Counted from the first letter of the stretch, positions 8,555 through 17,651 are shown. The stretch is DNA of 64,000 nt from Thalassobaculum sp. OXR-137 (GCF_034377285.1 NZ_CP139715.1:1720001-1784000); one strand, 5' to 3'. The notes: generated by a model not told the origin, from the sequence alone. Numbers and translations are program-made.

Positions 8555-10060
8555 ATGGACCCCTTCCTGCAAGCCCTGCCGCTGGTCTTCAATCTCGAAG
8601 TCCTGAGCACCATGGCGATCGCCGCGATCTTCGGCCTCGTCGTCGGCTCGGTCCCCGGTCTGACCGCGACCATGGCCACCGCCCTGCTGGTGCCGCTCAC
8701 CTTCTTCATGGACCCGGTGCCGGCCATCGCCTCGATGGTGACGGCAACCGCCATGGCGATCTTCGCCGGCGACATTCCTGGCGCCCTGCTGCGCGTTCCG
8801 GGCACGCCGGCCTCGGCCGCCTATGCGCACGAGGCCTTCGCCATGACCCGCAAGGGACTGGCGGAGCGGGCGCTCGGCACCAGCCTGGTCGGGTCGGCCA
8901 TCGGCGGCATGTTCGGGACGATCGTTCTGGTCCTGTCGGCGCCGCAGCTCGCCGAGGTGGCGCTGCAGTTCACCCAGTTCGAATATTTCTGGCTCGCCTG
9001 CCTGGGCCTGACCTGCGCCGTCTTCGTGTCCACGGCCAGCCCGCTGAAGGGCGCGATCTCGCTGATCATCGGCCTGTTCATCGCCACCGTCGGCATCGAC
9101 ATCACCGCCGGTTATCCGCGCTACACGCTGGGCATTCCCGACCTGCTGGGCGGCGTCGCCTTCATCCCGGCGATGATCGGCATGTTCGCCATCGCCGAGA
9201 TCCTGCGCAACATGGTCGCCGGACCCAGCGAGGCACCGCCGAAGTTGAGCCGGCTTATGCAGCTCTTCAGCGGCCTCGGTGGCGTGTTCCGGCGCTACTG
9301 GAGGGGCGTGGTGCGGGGCAGCGTGCTCGGCACCGCCGTGGGCATCCTGCCGGGGGCTGGCGGCGACATCGCCGCCTGGGTGTCCTACGCGCTGAGCAAG
9401 AAACTGTCGAAGGAGCCGGAGAAGTTCGGCACCGGCCACGTGGAAGGCATCGTCGATGCCGGTTCGGCCAACAACGCCGCGCTCAGCGGCGCCTGGGTTC
9501 CGGCCCTGGTCTTCGGCATTCCGGGCGACTCGATCACCGCCATCGTCATCGGCGTGCTCTACGTGAAGGGCATGAACCCGGGACCGACCGTGTTCATCCA
9601 CTCGCCGGAGCTGATCTACGGCGTCTTCATCACCTTCTTCCTGGCCAATATCGTGCTGATCCCGTTCGGCTTCGCCGCCATCGGCCTTGCCCGGCACATC
9701 CTGCGCATTCCGCGCGGCATCATCTGGCCGATCGTGCTGCTGTTCTCCACCGTCGGCGCCTATGCGATCGACAACAGCCTGTTCGGCGTCGTGATCATGC
9801 TGGTCATGGGCATCCTCGCCTTCGTCATGGAAGAGAATGGGTTCCCGGTCGCCCCGGCCATCCTCGGCCTGGTGCTCGGCCCCATGCTGGAAGGGAACTT
9901 CATGACCGCGATGATCAAGGCAGACGGCAACCTGCTGGCCTTCTTCGAGCGGCCGATCGCCGCCGTTCTGGGGGTCATAACCCTGGCGGTCTGGTTCCTG
10001 CCCCTGCTGCTGAAGTTGTGGCGCGGACGGGCGGCGGAGCCGGCCAGCCCGCCGGTCTAA
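8555..10060 (+). CDS. tctA: Tripartite tricarboxylate transporter large permease (TctA)
   Basis: This 501-residue integral membrane protein has around 11-12 hydrophobic segments. TctA signatures include VGSVPGLTATMATALL near the N-terminus, GILPGAGGDIAAWVSY in the middle, and VPALVFGIPGDSITAI. It forms the transport channel of the TTT system. Its 3' end overlaps by four bases the convergent transglutaminase-like gene, with no room for a separate terminator. Confidence 0.94.
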   Translation: MDPFLQALPLVFNLEVLSTMAIAAIFGLVVGSVPGLTATMATALLVPLTFFMDPVPAIASMVTATAMAIFAGDIPGALLRVPGTPASAAYAHEAFAMTRKGLAERALGTSLVGSAIGGMFGTIVLVLSAPQLAEVALQFTQFEYFWLACLGLTCAVFVSTASPLKGAISLIIGLFIATVGIDITAGYPRYTLGIPDLLGGVAFIPAMIGMFAIAEILRNMVAGPSEAPPKLSRLMQLFSGLGGVFRRYWRGVVRGSVLGTAVGILPGAGGDIAAWVSYALSKKLSKEPEKFGTGHVEGIVDAGSANNAALSGAWVPALVFGIPGDSITAIVIGVLYVKGMNPGPTVFIHSPELIYGVFITFFLANIVLIPFGFAAIGLARHILRIPRGIIWPIVLLFSTVGAYAIDNSLFGVVIMLVMGILAFVMEENGFPVAPAILGLVLGPMLEGNFMTAMIKADGNLLAFFERPIAAVLGVITLAVWFLPLLLKLWRGRAAEPASPPV

Positions 10061-10941
10061 AGAACCGGCTGTTCTGCGAGCCTGTCGTCCACCACGCTGA
10101 GGACGGTGGCGCCCGGCAGGGCGCCGGGGAAGCCGGATAGCAGGGCATAGGCGGCGGCGCGCGTCGACGGCGGATGAGCGAAGGCGGCGGCGACGCTGTC
10201 GAACCAGGCAAGGTTCTCCTCCGCCACGTGCCGGTCGCGCACCGCCTGGGCCGCCGGCCCCCAACTGTCCCAGGGCAGCAGCTCGAGCCCCGCCACCGCG
10301 GCGGCATCGCGCAGCAGGCTGCCGGCGGCGAACCACGTGCCGGAAATACCGATCGCCGAAACTCCGACGGTGGACGGGTCGAGCGTCCCCGCGCGGGCGG
10401 CCCGCCAGGCCTGAGCCCCGGTCATGAACCGTCGGCGCGGAAGGTCCGTGGGGTTGAAGGAAATGCCGAAGCGGTGCCGCATCCGGGGGCCGAGTTCCGG
10501 GTCGAACAGTTTCCAGTCGCCGCCGCGCCGGTACTCGCAGATCCAATGATCGTCCCAGAAGCCGTCGGAGAAGTAATCGGCGAACCCGACGCGGATCCGG
10601 GTTTCGACCCCGGCCTTGCGCAGGACGCCGGCGGCGAACAGGGCGAAGTCGTGACAGGTTCCGTACAGCAGATGCGCCGGCTCCCGGCGCTCGGTCAGCG
10701 GACGCGGATCGCGCGACAGGGCGATCTCCAGCAGCCGGGACAAGGTTCGGGCATTGGCATCCGCCTTGGCCGCCTCCGGTACGCCCAGCCCTTCGGCATA
10801 GGCGACGCCAACATGGATCAGGACGTTCTCGAGCGCATCGGCCAGGGCGACCGGTTCCGCGGGCAGGGCGGCCAGACTGCCTGTATACGGACCCGGGTCG
10901 CTCCAGGCGGTCTGGGTTGTGTGACTCACGGATGGCCTCAT
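10057..10941 (-). CDS. Transglutaminase-like domain protein
   Basis: This 294-residue protein has the papain-like core of bacterial transglutaminase-like proteins: GTCHDFA (Cys96), DDHWICEY (His132) and WKLFDPEL (Asp147), in the right order for a Cys-His-Asp triad. The bacterial family is mostly of unknown function and may act as proteases or amidases rather than cross-linkers. No signal peptide is seen, so it is probably cytoplasmic. The gene converges on tctA and starts about 70 bases from the end of the dehydrogenase pair, which is on the same strand upstream. Confidence 0.75.
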   Translation of the reverse strand: MRPSVSHTTQTAWSDPGPYTGSLAALPAEPVALADALENVLIHVGVAYAEGLGVPEAAKADANARTLSRLLEIALSRDPRPLTERREPAHLLYGTCHDFALFAAGVLRKAGVETRIRVGFADYFSDGFWDDHWICEYRRGGDWKLFDPELGPRMRHRFGISFNPTDLPRRRFMTGAQAWRAARAGTLDPSTVGVSAIGISGTWFAAGSLLRDAAAVAGLELLPWDSWGPAAQAVRDRHVAEENLAWFDSVAAAFAHPPSTRAAAYALLSGFPGALPGATVLSVVDDRLAEQPVL

Positions 10942-11011
10942 CTACCGCGACGGTTGAGTCACTATACGATGAATACCGGCGACCGGTGTAGGCGAACTGA
11001 GGCGTCCGCCG

Positions 11012-11965
11012 TCAGTAGCCCCGGTTCAGATCGACCAACCCGGTCGGCGTCTCGCCGGCGCGGACCAGGGCGATGTTCTTGGCGAACACGATGGAGGCCG
11101 TGGCCGGATTCACCTCCGCGGCGATATGCGGCGTGATGTAGATGCGGTCGTCGGCCCAGAACGGGTGGTCGGACGGCAGCGGTTCCTGGCGGAACACATC
11201 CAGCGCCGCGGCGGAGAGCTGGCCGGAATCCAGGGCCGGGATCAGGTCTTCTTCCACCAGGTGCCCGCCGCGCCCCACATTCACCACCAGCGCCCCTCGG
11301 GGGAGCTTGGCGAACAGCTCGGCGCAGAGCACGCCCTCGGTCTGGGCCGTCAGCGGCAGCAGGCAGACCACGACATTGGAGCGGCCCAGCAGCGCGTCCA
11401 GAGCTTCGGCGCCCGACACAGACGCCACGCCCTCGACCGACCGGGGAGAGCGGGTCCAGCCGGTATTGGCGATCTCCAAGGCTGTGAGCGACCGGCTCAG
11501 ATGCTCACCCAAAGTGCCGAGCCCCAGGATGGCGACATGCAGCTTGCGGTGATCGAAAGCCTCGCTCATCGCCCAGAAGTGATCGGCCCGGAACCGCTCG
11601 TACTTATCCGCCTGACGGTGCCAGCGCAGGATCTGCAGCACGATGTGGTGGGTCATCGAGCCGGCCATGAACGGGTCGATCAGCCGGGCGATCGGGACGT
11701 GCGTCGGTCGCTGCGGATCCTCCAGGATATGATCGACGCCGGCGCCGATCGACTGGGCCAGCTTGAGGTTGGGAAAGCTCGCCATGACCCCGTGCGGCAG
11801 GCGCCAGGAGATCGAGACATCGACACGCGCGAGGTCGTCGCCGGCGATCTCGAGAGCGGGACGGGCGTCCACGCCCGGCATCTCCGCCTTCAGGGCCGCG
11901 ACCCAGGCCGAGGGACCGTCGCCTGTGCTGTGGACGGCGACGATCGGGGTGTCGACCGTGCCCAT
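11012..11965 (-). CDS. D-2-hydroxyacid dehydrogenase (second of a tandem pair)
   Basis: This 317-residue NAD(P)-dependent dehydrogenase resembles the GhrA-type glyoxylate/hydroxypyruvate reductases. It has the nucleotide-binding loop ILGLGTLGEHLS, the NVGRGGHLVEEDL segment and the catalytic His in ITPHIAAEVN. It would reduce 2-keto acids such as glyoxylate, hydroxypyruvate or phenylpyruvate. Its ATG overlaps the stop of the preceding dehydrogenase by one base (TGATG), so the two are translationally coupled. Confidence 0.88.
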   Translation of the reverse strand: MGTVDTPIVAVHSTGDGPSAWVAALKAEMPGVDARPALEIAGDDLARVDVSISWRLPHGVMASFPNLKLAQSIGAGVDHILEDPQRPTHVPIARLIDPFMAGSMTHHIVLQILRWHRQADKYERFRADHFWAMSEAFDHRKLHVAILGLGTLGEHLSRSLTALEIANTGWTRSPRSVEGVASVSGAEALDALLGRSNVVVCLLPLTAQTEGVLCAELFAKLPRGALVVNVGRGGHLVEEDLIPALDSGQLSAAALDVFRQEPLPSDHPFWADDRIYITPHIAAEVNPATASIVFAKNIALVRAGETPTGLVDLNRGY

Positions 11966-12897
11966 CAGTATTTCCGCTCGCGGCTGACCACGTTGATCGG
12001 CGTCTCGCCGGCGAAGATCCGGCGGATGTTCTCCGCCACCTGGTCGGCGCCGCTCTCGGCATTGGTCTGGGCCGAGACATGCGGCCAGACCTGCACCTTG
12101 GGATGGGTCCAGAACGGATGGTCCTGGGGCAGCGGTTCGGTGCGGAACACGTCCAGGGACGCGCCGGCGATATGGCCGCTCTCCAGGGCAGCGAGCAGAT
12201 CCTCCTCCACGAGCTGGGCGCCGCGGCCGGAGTTCACCACGAAGGCGCCCTTCGGCAGTTTGGCCAGGGTCTCCGCGTTGATGATGTCCGTGGTCTCCGG
12301 CGTCAGCGGCAGCAGGCAGCACAGGATGTCGGTGCGCGCCAGGAAGGTATCGAATTCGTCTTCCCCGGCGAAGCTCTTCACCCCGGCGATCTCCTTGCGG
12401 GTGCGCGACCAGCCGGCGACGTCGAAGCCCAGGGCGGCGATTGTGGTCGCCGCCTGGGCGCCGAGCGCGCCCATGCCGAGGATGCCGACCCGCTTGGTCG
12501 AGGTCTCCGGTGCCGGTAGCTTGACCCAGCGGCCCTCGCGCTGGAACTGCTCGTACTCCATGCCCTGGCGGAGGAAGCGCAGCACCTGCAGCAGTACCCA
12601 CTCGGCCATGGCCTGGGCCATCCAGGGATCGACGATGCGCAGGATCTGCGCGCCCTCGGGCAGGTTCGGCTCGGCGAAGATGTGGTCGACGCCCTGGCCC
12701 AGCGAGCAGATCGCCTTCAGGTTGGCCATGCCGTCATACGCCCCGGCCGGCGCCTTCCACACCAGGGCGAACTTGATGTCCTCCTTGTTGCCGACATCGG
12801 GCCAGACCCGGAAATCGAGGCCGGGGATTCGCTTGGCCAGCGCCTCGCGCCACTGGTCGGGGCTGTCGTTGTCGGTACGGAAGAGGACGGCGGGCAT
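11965..12897 (-). CDS. D-2-hydroxyacid dehydrogenase (first of a tandem pair)
   Basis: This 310-residue paralogue of the next gene has the loop ILGMGALGAQAA, the NSGRGAQLVEEDLL segment and WPHVSAQTN in place of the usual catalytic-His PH segment. Both proteins share GQGVDHI/GAGVDHI and the ending GETPxxxV, consistent with local gene duplication followed by divergence. The ATG at 12897 is preceded by GGAATAA, a weak ribosome-binding site. Substrate preference is not readable. The Lrp-type regulator about 0.5 kb away could control the pair, but this is only inferred. Confidence 0.87.
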   Translation of the reverse strand: MPAVLFRTDNDSPDQWREALAKRIPGLDFRVWPDVGNKEDIKFALVWKAPAGAYDGMANLKAICSLGQGVDHIFAEPNLPEGAQILRIVDPWMAQAMAEWVLLQVLRFLRQGMEYEQFQREGRWVKLPAPETSTKRVGILGMGALGAQAATTIAALGFDVAGWSRTRKEIAGVKSFAGEDEFDTFLARTDILCCLLPLTPETTDIINAETLAKLPKGAFVVNSGRGAQLVEEDLLAALESGHIAGASLDVFRTEPLPQDHPFWTHPKVQVWPHVSAQTNAESGADQVAENIRRIFAGETPINVVSRERKY

Positions 12898-12948
12898 GGT
12901 TATTCCTTCGGAGTCGGCCTTGAGGGACGCATGCGGGATCCTGAGACC

Positions 12949-13218
12949 TTAGGCAGGACGGCCGGTTCTGTCGACGGTCATGGTGCGGTGCAGCGCCGGA
13001 GGCGGTGTCGGGCTCTCGCCGCGCCGGATGCGTTCGACATCGTTCTGGTCGAGTCCAACATCGGCCAGCAGGTACGGCGGCTGGTCCGCCAGATGCTCGG
13101 CGTCCAGGATCGCCTGCCAGCGGCGTCGCAGGGGCTCGACCAGGGCCAGGAGGATCCTGCCGAATGCCGGCGGTCGGTGGGCCGCGAGGATGCGGGATAT
13201 CTGGGAGTGGGCGGTCAT
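12949..13218 (-). CDS. DUF1127-like small protein
   Basis: This 89-residue protein contains YLLADVGLDQNDVERIRRG, which matches the conserved C-terminal half of DUF1127 (leucine-rich, then ADIGL and a basic helix). It is preceded by an Arg- and Leu-rich helix (PLRRRWQAIL). Such proteins are common and often duplicated in alphaproteobacteria. Known examples affect phosphate and RNA metabolism, but most are unstudied. A GGAAAG site precedes the ATG at 13218. The gene is divergent from the Lrp regulator. Confidence 0.75.
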   Translation of the reverse strand: MTAHSQISRILAAHRPPAFGRILLALVEPLRRRWQAILDAEHLADQPPYLLADVGLDQNDVERIRRGESPTPPPALHRTMTVDRTGRPA

Positions 13219-13325
13219 GGTGCTTTCCTTTCATCTTCGGAGCGGGAAGCCCGCGCTGTCCCTTAAGAGTTGGGCCGGGCGCATGCGGACGGTTCGCGCA
13301 GACCGGCTCGGGACGATAGAATTTC

Positions 13326-13372
13326 GCAAAATCGGGGGTCCAAGCGCTTCGGGCTCGCACGAAGCGTTTTGC
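13326..13372. promoter_or_regulatory. Candidate operator between DUF1127-like gene and lrp-type gene
   Basis: Two nested inverted repeats occur just upstream of the Lrp-type start: GCAAAA/TTTTGC as outer arms and CGCTTCG/CGAAGCG as inner arms. Lrp-family regulators often bind symmetric sites in their own divergent promoters, so this is a reasonable candidate. The arms are not perfectly concentric. Confidence 0.3.
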
Positions 13373-13385
13373 ATGGGGACTGGCA

Positions 13386-13826
13386 GTGATCGATCTGGAT
13401 GATTTCGACCGGCGCATCCTGGCGCTGTTGCAGGAGAACAGCCGACGCACCGGTGCCGACCTGTCGGCGGCGGTCGGATTGTCGCCTGCCGCCTGCCTGC
13501 GCCGACTTCAGCGGCTGCGCGACGAGGGGGTGATTGCTCGGGAAGTGGCCCTGGTGGCGCCGGAATACCGCGAGCGGAAGGTCACGGTCTTCGTCCTGCT
13601 GACCTTCGAGCGCGACCGTCCGGACCGCGAGGATCAGTTCACCCGGCGCATGCGCGAGGCTCCCGAGGTGGTCCAGTGCTACCATGTCACCGGATCCGCT
13701 GATTACCTGCTCGGCATCGAGGTCGCCGACCTTGAGGATTACCAGCGGTTCACCAAGCTCCATTTCTATGAGAGCTACGTGAAGCGGTTCGAGACCCATG
13801 TGGTCCTGAAGGACCTGATGCGCTGA
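13386..13826 (+). CDS. Lrp/AsnC family transcriptional regulator
   Basis: This 146-residue protein has an N-terminal helix-turn-helix (DDFDRRILALLQENSRRTG, then LSAAVGLSPAACLRRLQRL) and a C-terminal RAM effector-binding domain with the GSADYLLGIEVADLEDY pattern. Lrp/AsnC proteins form octamers and respond to amino acids. The start is a GTG. Neighbouring hydroxyacid dehydrogenases on the opposite strand are possible targets. clpS follows 38 bases downstream. Confidence 0.92.
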   Translation: MIDLDDFDRRILALLQENSRRTGADLSAAVGLSPAACLRRLQRLRDEGVIAREVALVAPEYRERKVTVFVLLTFERDRPDREDQFTRRMREAPEVVQCYHVTGSADYLLGIEVADLEDYQRFTKLHFYESYVKRFETHVVLKDLMR

Positions 13827-13864
13827 GGTTCGCCCGGGCCGGGACCCGGGCCGGAGACGCTGCG

Positions 13865-14170
13865 ATGAGCGACACCGATACCCGCTCGAAGACCCGGGTG
13901 AAGCCCAAGGTCGAGCGGCCGAAGATGTACAAGGTCATTCTGCTGAATGACGACTTCACGCCGCGCGAGTTCGTCGTGAAGGTGCTGAAGGCCGAGTTCG
14001 GCATGGGCGAGGACCGGGCCTATGCGGTGATGCTGACGGCTCACCGCAAGGGTGTGTGCGTGGTCGCCGTCTACGCCCGCGACATCGCCGAGACGAAGGC
14101 CGACCGGGCCAACGACATGGCGAGGCAGGCCGGGTTTCCGCTGCGTTTCACGACCGAACCGGAAGAGTAG
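13865..14170 (+). CDS. clpS: ATP-dependent Clp protease adaptor ClpS
   Basis: This 101-residue protein matches ClpS: a flexible N-terminus, then YKVILLNDDFTPREFVV, MLTAHRKGVCVVAVY and YARDIAETK. ClpS binds N-degron substrates (bulky N-terminal residues) and delivers them to ClpA. The NDD motif and hydrophobic pocket residues are present. clpA is not adjacent, which suggests a second ClpS copy as often seen in alphaproteobacteria. This cannot be confirmed from this window. Confidence 0.93.
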   Translation: MSDTDTRSKTRVKPKVERPKMYKVILLNDDFTPREFVVKVLKAEFGMGEDRAYAVMLTAHRKGVCVVAVYARDIAETKADRANDMARQAGFPLRFTTEPEE

Positions 14171-14172
14171 GG

Positions 14173-14772
14173 CTAGACCAGTGCCGCCACCCGCGCCCGC
14201 AGATCCGGCAGCAGATCGGCCTCGAACCACGGGTTCTTGCGGATGATGTTGCCCGAGCGCCAGGACGGGTGCGGCACCGGGAAGAAGCGCGGACCGTAGT
14301 CGCGCCAGTGCTTCACTGTCTCGGTCAGGGTCCTATGCCGGGCCGCGCCCAGGTAGTGGGCCTGGGCGTACTGGCCGGCGAGGATGATCAGCTCGACATT
14401 GGGGAGATGCTCCAGCACCGGCGCGTGCCAGGTGGGGGCGCATTCCGGCCTGGGCGGGGCGTCGCCGCCGCTCCTGCCGTTCTTCGACGGCAGCACGCCG
14501 GGGTAGCACAGGCCCATGGGCAGGATGGCGATCCGGGCCGGGTCGTAGAAGGTTTCCCGGTCGACCGCCATCCAGCCCCGCAAGGTATCGCCGGAGCGGT
14601 CGTTCCAGGGGATGCCGGTCTCGTGCACCTTGGTTCCGGGCGCCTGGCCGATAATCAGGATCCTGGCGCTCGGCTCGACCACCAGCACGGGCCGGGGTCC
14701 GAGCGGCAGGTGCGCGGCGCACAACCGGCAGGCGCGAATGGTCGCCAGGAGGGTTTCGAGTTGATCCGTCAT
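14173..14772 (-). CDS. Uracil-DNA glycosylase superfamily protein
   Basis: This 199-residue protein has the UDG-fold motif 1 GQAPGTKVHETGIPWND and motif 2 PHPSWRSGN, typical of a family 4-like group often annotated as uracil-DNA glycosylase family protein. Cysteines at CRLC near the N-terminus, plus two more around residues 90 and 110, could bind an iron-sulfur cluster as in family 4 enzymes, but the spacing is unusual. It probably removes deaminated bases from DNA. It converges on clpS with two bases between stop codons. Confidence 0.75.
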   Translation of the reverse strand: MTDQLETLLATIRACRLCAAHLPLGPRPVLVVEPSARILIIGQAPGTKVHETGIPWNDRSGDTLRGWMAVDRETFYDPARIAILPMGLCYPGVLPSKNGRSGGDAPPRPECAPTWHAPVLEHLPNVELIILAGQYAQAHYLGAARHRTLTETVKHWRDYGPRFFPVPHPSWRSGNIIRKNPWFEADLLPDLRARVAALV

Positions 14773-14884
14773 GATGGCACTCCATGTCTACCCAGGGGTA
14801 ACGCAGAGAGCAACGTCCGGGCACCCGCATGGACGCCGCGTCAGGCGCGTTGACACCATTCCGATTTCGGCGTACCGAATCCCC

Positions 14885-14941
14885 ACTGCGCCGATTTGAG
14901 CCTCCAGCTTGCGGGCGCGTTACAAATGCAGCTAAAGCGGC
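14885..14941 (+). promoter_or_regulatory. SAM-II riboswitch aptamer
   Basis: The segment matches the SAM-II (metA motif) consensus. GCGCC pairs with GGCGC around a loop beginning GATTTGAGCC. The conserved GCTTGC segment follows, then CAAATGCAGCTAAAGCGG, which forms the pseudoknot and the SAM pocket. SAM-II switches occur almost only in alphaproteobacteria, upstream of methionine genes, exactly as here before metY. Binding of S-adenosylmethionine would lower metY expression. Confidence 0.88.
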
Positions 14942-14952
14942 GGTCGTAACGG

Positions 14953-14986
14953 ACCCGCTGGCTCGCTTGGCGGGTTTTTTCTTTTT
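14953..14986 (+). terminator. Intrinsic terminator in the metY leader
   Basis: Stem arms ACCCGC and GCGGGT enclose an 11-base loop and are followed by TTTTTT, one C, and TTTTT. It starts about 12 bases after the SAM-II aptamer and about 100 bases before metY. This suggests control by premature termination rather than only by blocking translation. Confidence 0.75.
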
Positions 14987-15089
14987 CCGCCATAGCGAAC
15001 CGGTCCGTCCGGCGCCTCCGTCCCGGCTGCATTTGGTCCCTTTGACCAAGGCGGGCTGCTGCTCGCCGACTGCTAAACGGAGACGACCG

Positions 15090-16409
15090 ATGTCCCTCAA
15101 CACCACCAATCCTCAGACCCTGGCCCTGCATGCCGGCTACCGCGCCGACCCGACCACCGGGTCCGTGGCCGTGCCGATCTACCAGACAACCTCCTACCAG
15201 TTCCGCGACACCGAGCATGCGGCGAACCTCTTCGCGCTGAAGGAGCTGGGGAACATCTACACCCGGATCATGAACCCGACCTGCGACGTGCTGGAGCAGC
15301 GGGTCGCGGCCCTGGAAGGCGGCGTTGCCGCCCTCGCCGTGGCCTCCGGTCAGGCGGCCAGCGCCTTCTCGATCCAGAACCTGGCCAAGGCCGGCGACAA
15401 CATCGTCAGCTCCACCGATCTCTACGGCGGGACCTGGAACCTGTTCGCCAACACCCTGAAGGACCAGGGCGTCGAGGTCCGCTTCGTCGATCCGTCCGAT
15501 CCGGAGAACTTCGCCCGCGCCACCGACAAGCGCACCCGCGCCTATTACGCCGAGACTCTGCCGAACCCGAAGCTGCAGGTCTTCCCGATCAAGGAAGTGT
15601 CCGATATCGGCCGTGGCTTCGGCATTCCGCTGATCATCGACAACACGGCCGCCCCGATCCTGTGCCGGCCGTTCGACCATGGTGCTGCGGTCATCGTCTA
15701 TTCGACCACCAAGTATATCGGCGGTCATGGGACCTCCATCGGCGGCCTGATCGTCGATGGCGGCAACTTCCCCTGGGCCGACCACAAGGAGCGCCAGCCG
15801 GCCCTGAACACGCCGGACCCGAGCTACCACGGTGCGGTGTGGACCGAGGCGACGGCGCCGCTCGGCCCGGTCGCCTACATCATCAAGGCCCGCACGACCC
15901 TGCTGCGCGACCTGGGTGCGGCGCTGAGCCCGTTCAACGCGTTCCAGATCATCCAGGGGCTCGAGACTCTGCCGCTGCGCATCCGCGCCCATGCGGAGAA
16001 TGCGGTCAAGGTCGCCGAGTTCCTGAAGGGCCATGAGGCCGTGGCGACGGTCATCCATCCGAGCCAGCAGGACGGCGAGGCGCGCAAGCGGGCCGACACC
16101 TACCTGAAAGGCGGCTATGGCGGGCTGGTCGGCTTCGAGATCAAGGGCGGCAAGGAGGCGGGCCGCGCCTTCATCGACAAGCTGAAGCTGTTCTATCACG
16201 TGGCCAATATTGGCGACGCCCGCTCGCTGGCGATCCACCCGGCGAGCACGACCCACAGCCAGCTCAGCCCGGAGGACCAGATCGCCACCGGCGTCAGCGA
16301 CGGCTATGTGCGCCTGTCGGTCGGCATCGAGCATATCGACGACATCCTCGCCGATCTCGGCCAGGCGCTGGATGCGGTCGGCGGCACGGTGGCCGCCGCG
16401 GCGGAGTAG
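15090..16409 (+). CDS. metY: O-acetylhomoserine (thiol)-lyase
   Basis: This 439-residue Cys/Met-metabolism PLP enzyme makes homocysteine from O-acetylhomoserine and sulfide, bypassing cystathionine. Key features are [15 protein letters not shown], the aspartate of IIDNTAAP and the PLP lysine in [16 protein letters not shown]. The length and the long [10 protein letters not shown] insertion fit MetY rather than MetB or MetZ. The ATG at 15090 follows a weak ribosome-binding site (CGGAGAC). The SAM-II riboswitch upstream ties it to methionine feedback control. Confidence 0.93.
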   Translation: MSLNTTNPQTLALHAGYRADPTTGSVAVPIYQTTSYQFRDTEHAANLFALKELGNIYTRIMNPTCDVLEQRVAALEGGVAALAVASGQAASAFSIQNLAKAGDNIVSSTDLYGGTWNLFANTLKDQGVEVRFVDPSDPENFARATDKRTRAYYAETLPNPKLQVFPIKEVSDIGRGFGIPLIIDNTAAPILCRPFDHGAAVIVYSTTKYIGGHGTSIGGLIVDGGNFPWADHKERQPALNTPDPSYHGAVWTEATAPLGPVAYIIKARTTLLRDLGAALSPFNAFQIIQGLETLPLRIRAHAENAVKVAEFLKGHEAVATVIHPSQQDGEARKRADTYLKGGYGGLVGFEIKGGKEAGRAFIDKLKLFYHVANIGDARSLAIHPASTTHSQLSPEDQIATGVSDGYVRLSVGIEHIDDILADLGQALDAVGGTVAAAAE

Positions 16410-16435
16410 CGCCGGCGCGCCACTTCTCACCCTAT

Positions 16436-16532
16436 GTCATCCCGGGGCCCTGAACGCGTTCAGGGTGCCCGGGACCCGGCTGTCAACGTATTGGTTGGGT
16501 CCCGGCCTCGCCTGTCGGCGAGCCGGGATGAC
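16436..16532. repeat. Double-hairpin intergenic repeat, family A
   Basis: The element is bounded by GTCATCCCGG and CCGGGATGAC, with internal palindromes CCCTGAACGCGTTCAGGG and CTCGCCTGTCGGCGAG. It lies just after metY and is a diverged copy of the element at 5280. Confidence 0.75.
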
Positions 16533-16550
16533 GGAGGGGATAGGGGGAGG

Positions 16551-16635
16551 CTTGGTCCTAACTTTCGTCAGGACGACGGGAAAAGAAGGATCACAAACCA
16601 ACCCCAGCCGTCATCCTGATGCAAATCAGGATCAA
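16551..16635. repeat. Family A repeat, two half-elements in swapped order
   Basis: A right half (CTTGGTCCT then CGTCAGGACGACGG) is followed by a left half (CGTCATCCTGATG then CAAATCAGGATCAAG). The halves appear in reverse order relative to the intact copies, as expected if two neighbouring copies lost their outer parts. Confidence 0.6.
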
Positions 16636-17651
16636 GAGCCCGGCGGCGGCCTATGTTCACCCACCGCCACCGGCGCCGGGGCCTGCACCGAGGCCTTGGC
16701 GGCCGGCTGCTTGCCCAGTTTCGCCTCGCGCAGGGCGATGTACAGGGTGCTCGCCACGATCAGCACCGCCCCGGCCAGCGTGTTCAGCGTCGGCACGTTC
16801 CCGAACAGCATGTAGCCGAAGATCCCCGCGAACAGCAGTTGAGAGTACTCGAACGGCACCACCGCCGTCGCCTCGCCGACGCGGAATCCGCGGATCATGC
16901 AGGACTGGCCGGACGCGCCCAGCGAACCGATCAGCACCATCAGCGCCATCTCGGTCCAGGTCGGGGTCTGCCAGACCAGGGCCGCCGGCAGGGCCGAGGC
17001 GATGGTCGAGACCACGCCGAAGGTGAACAGGATGGTCAGCGGCGCCTCGGTCGCCGACAGCCGCTTGACCAGCACCACCACCACGGCGACGCAGAGCGTG
17101 CCGGCAAGGGCGGCCGCCATCGCCGGGTCCAACCCGTTCTCGCCCGGGTTGATCATGATCAGCACACCGAGGAAGCCGATGATCGTCGCCGACCAGCGGC
17201 GCCAGCGCACCACCTCGCCCAGGAACAGCACCGCCAGGACGATCATGAACAGCGGCTTGGCGAAGGTGATCGCCGTCGCGTCGGCCAGCGGCAGGTGGGT
17301 GATCGCGTAGAAGCCGCAGAACATCGCCATCAGGCCGGTCAGCGAGCGCACGACATGCAGCACCGGCCGCTTTGTCTTGAACACATGCGGGCCGACCCGG
17401 ACCATGAACGGCAGGATGACCAGCAGCCCGACCAGACAGCGGAAGAACGCGATCTGGAAGATGTCCAGCCTCCCGCCCACGGTCTTCACCGCTGCCGACA
17501 TGATCGAGAACAGGATCGACGCTGCCAGGATCCAGAACGCGCCGCGGACATTGCCGGGCAGGGCGAGCCACCGGGTGCTCCACGGGCGGTCGGCCTCGGG
17601 CTTCAGGGTCGGATTGGGGCTCGATGACGGGGCGGCGGCGGGGTCTGGCAT
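16632..17651 (-). CDS. DMT superfamily (EamA) transporter
   Basis: This 339-residue membrane protein has about ten hydrophobic segments in two EamA repeats, with internal features ADATAITFAKPLF and LGASGQSCMIRG matching the RhaT/YdcZ-like EamA exporters. It probably exports small metabolites or amino acids, but the substrate cannot be told. The ATG at 17651 is chosen because upstream in-frame sequence is Cys- and Arg-rich and unlike the family. It is divergent from the acetoacetyl-CoA synthetase gene. Confidence 0.87.
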   Translation of the reverse strand: MPDPAAAPSSSPNPTLKPEADRPWSTRWLALPGNVRGAFWILAASILFSIMSAAVKTVGGRLDIFQIAFFRCLVGLLVILPFMVRVGPHVFKTKRPVLHVVRSLTGLMAMFCGFYAITHLPLADATAITFAKPLFMIVLAVLFLGEVVRWRRWSATIIGFLGVLIMINPGENGLDPAMAAALAGTLCVAVVVVLVKRLSATEAPLTILFTFGVVSTIASALPAALVWQTPTWTEMALMVLIGSLGASGQSCMIRGFRVGEATAVVPFEYSQLLFAGIFGYMLFGNVPTLNTLAGAVLIVASTLYIALREAKLGKQPAAKASVQAPAPVAVGEHRPPPGS

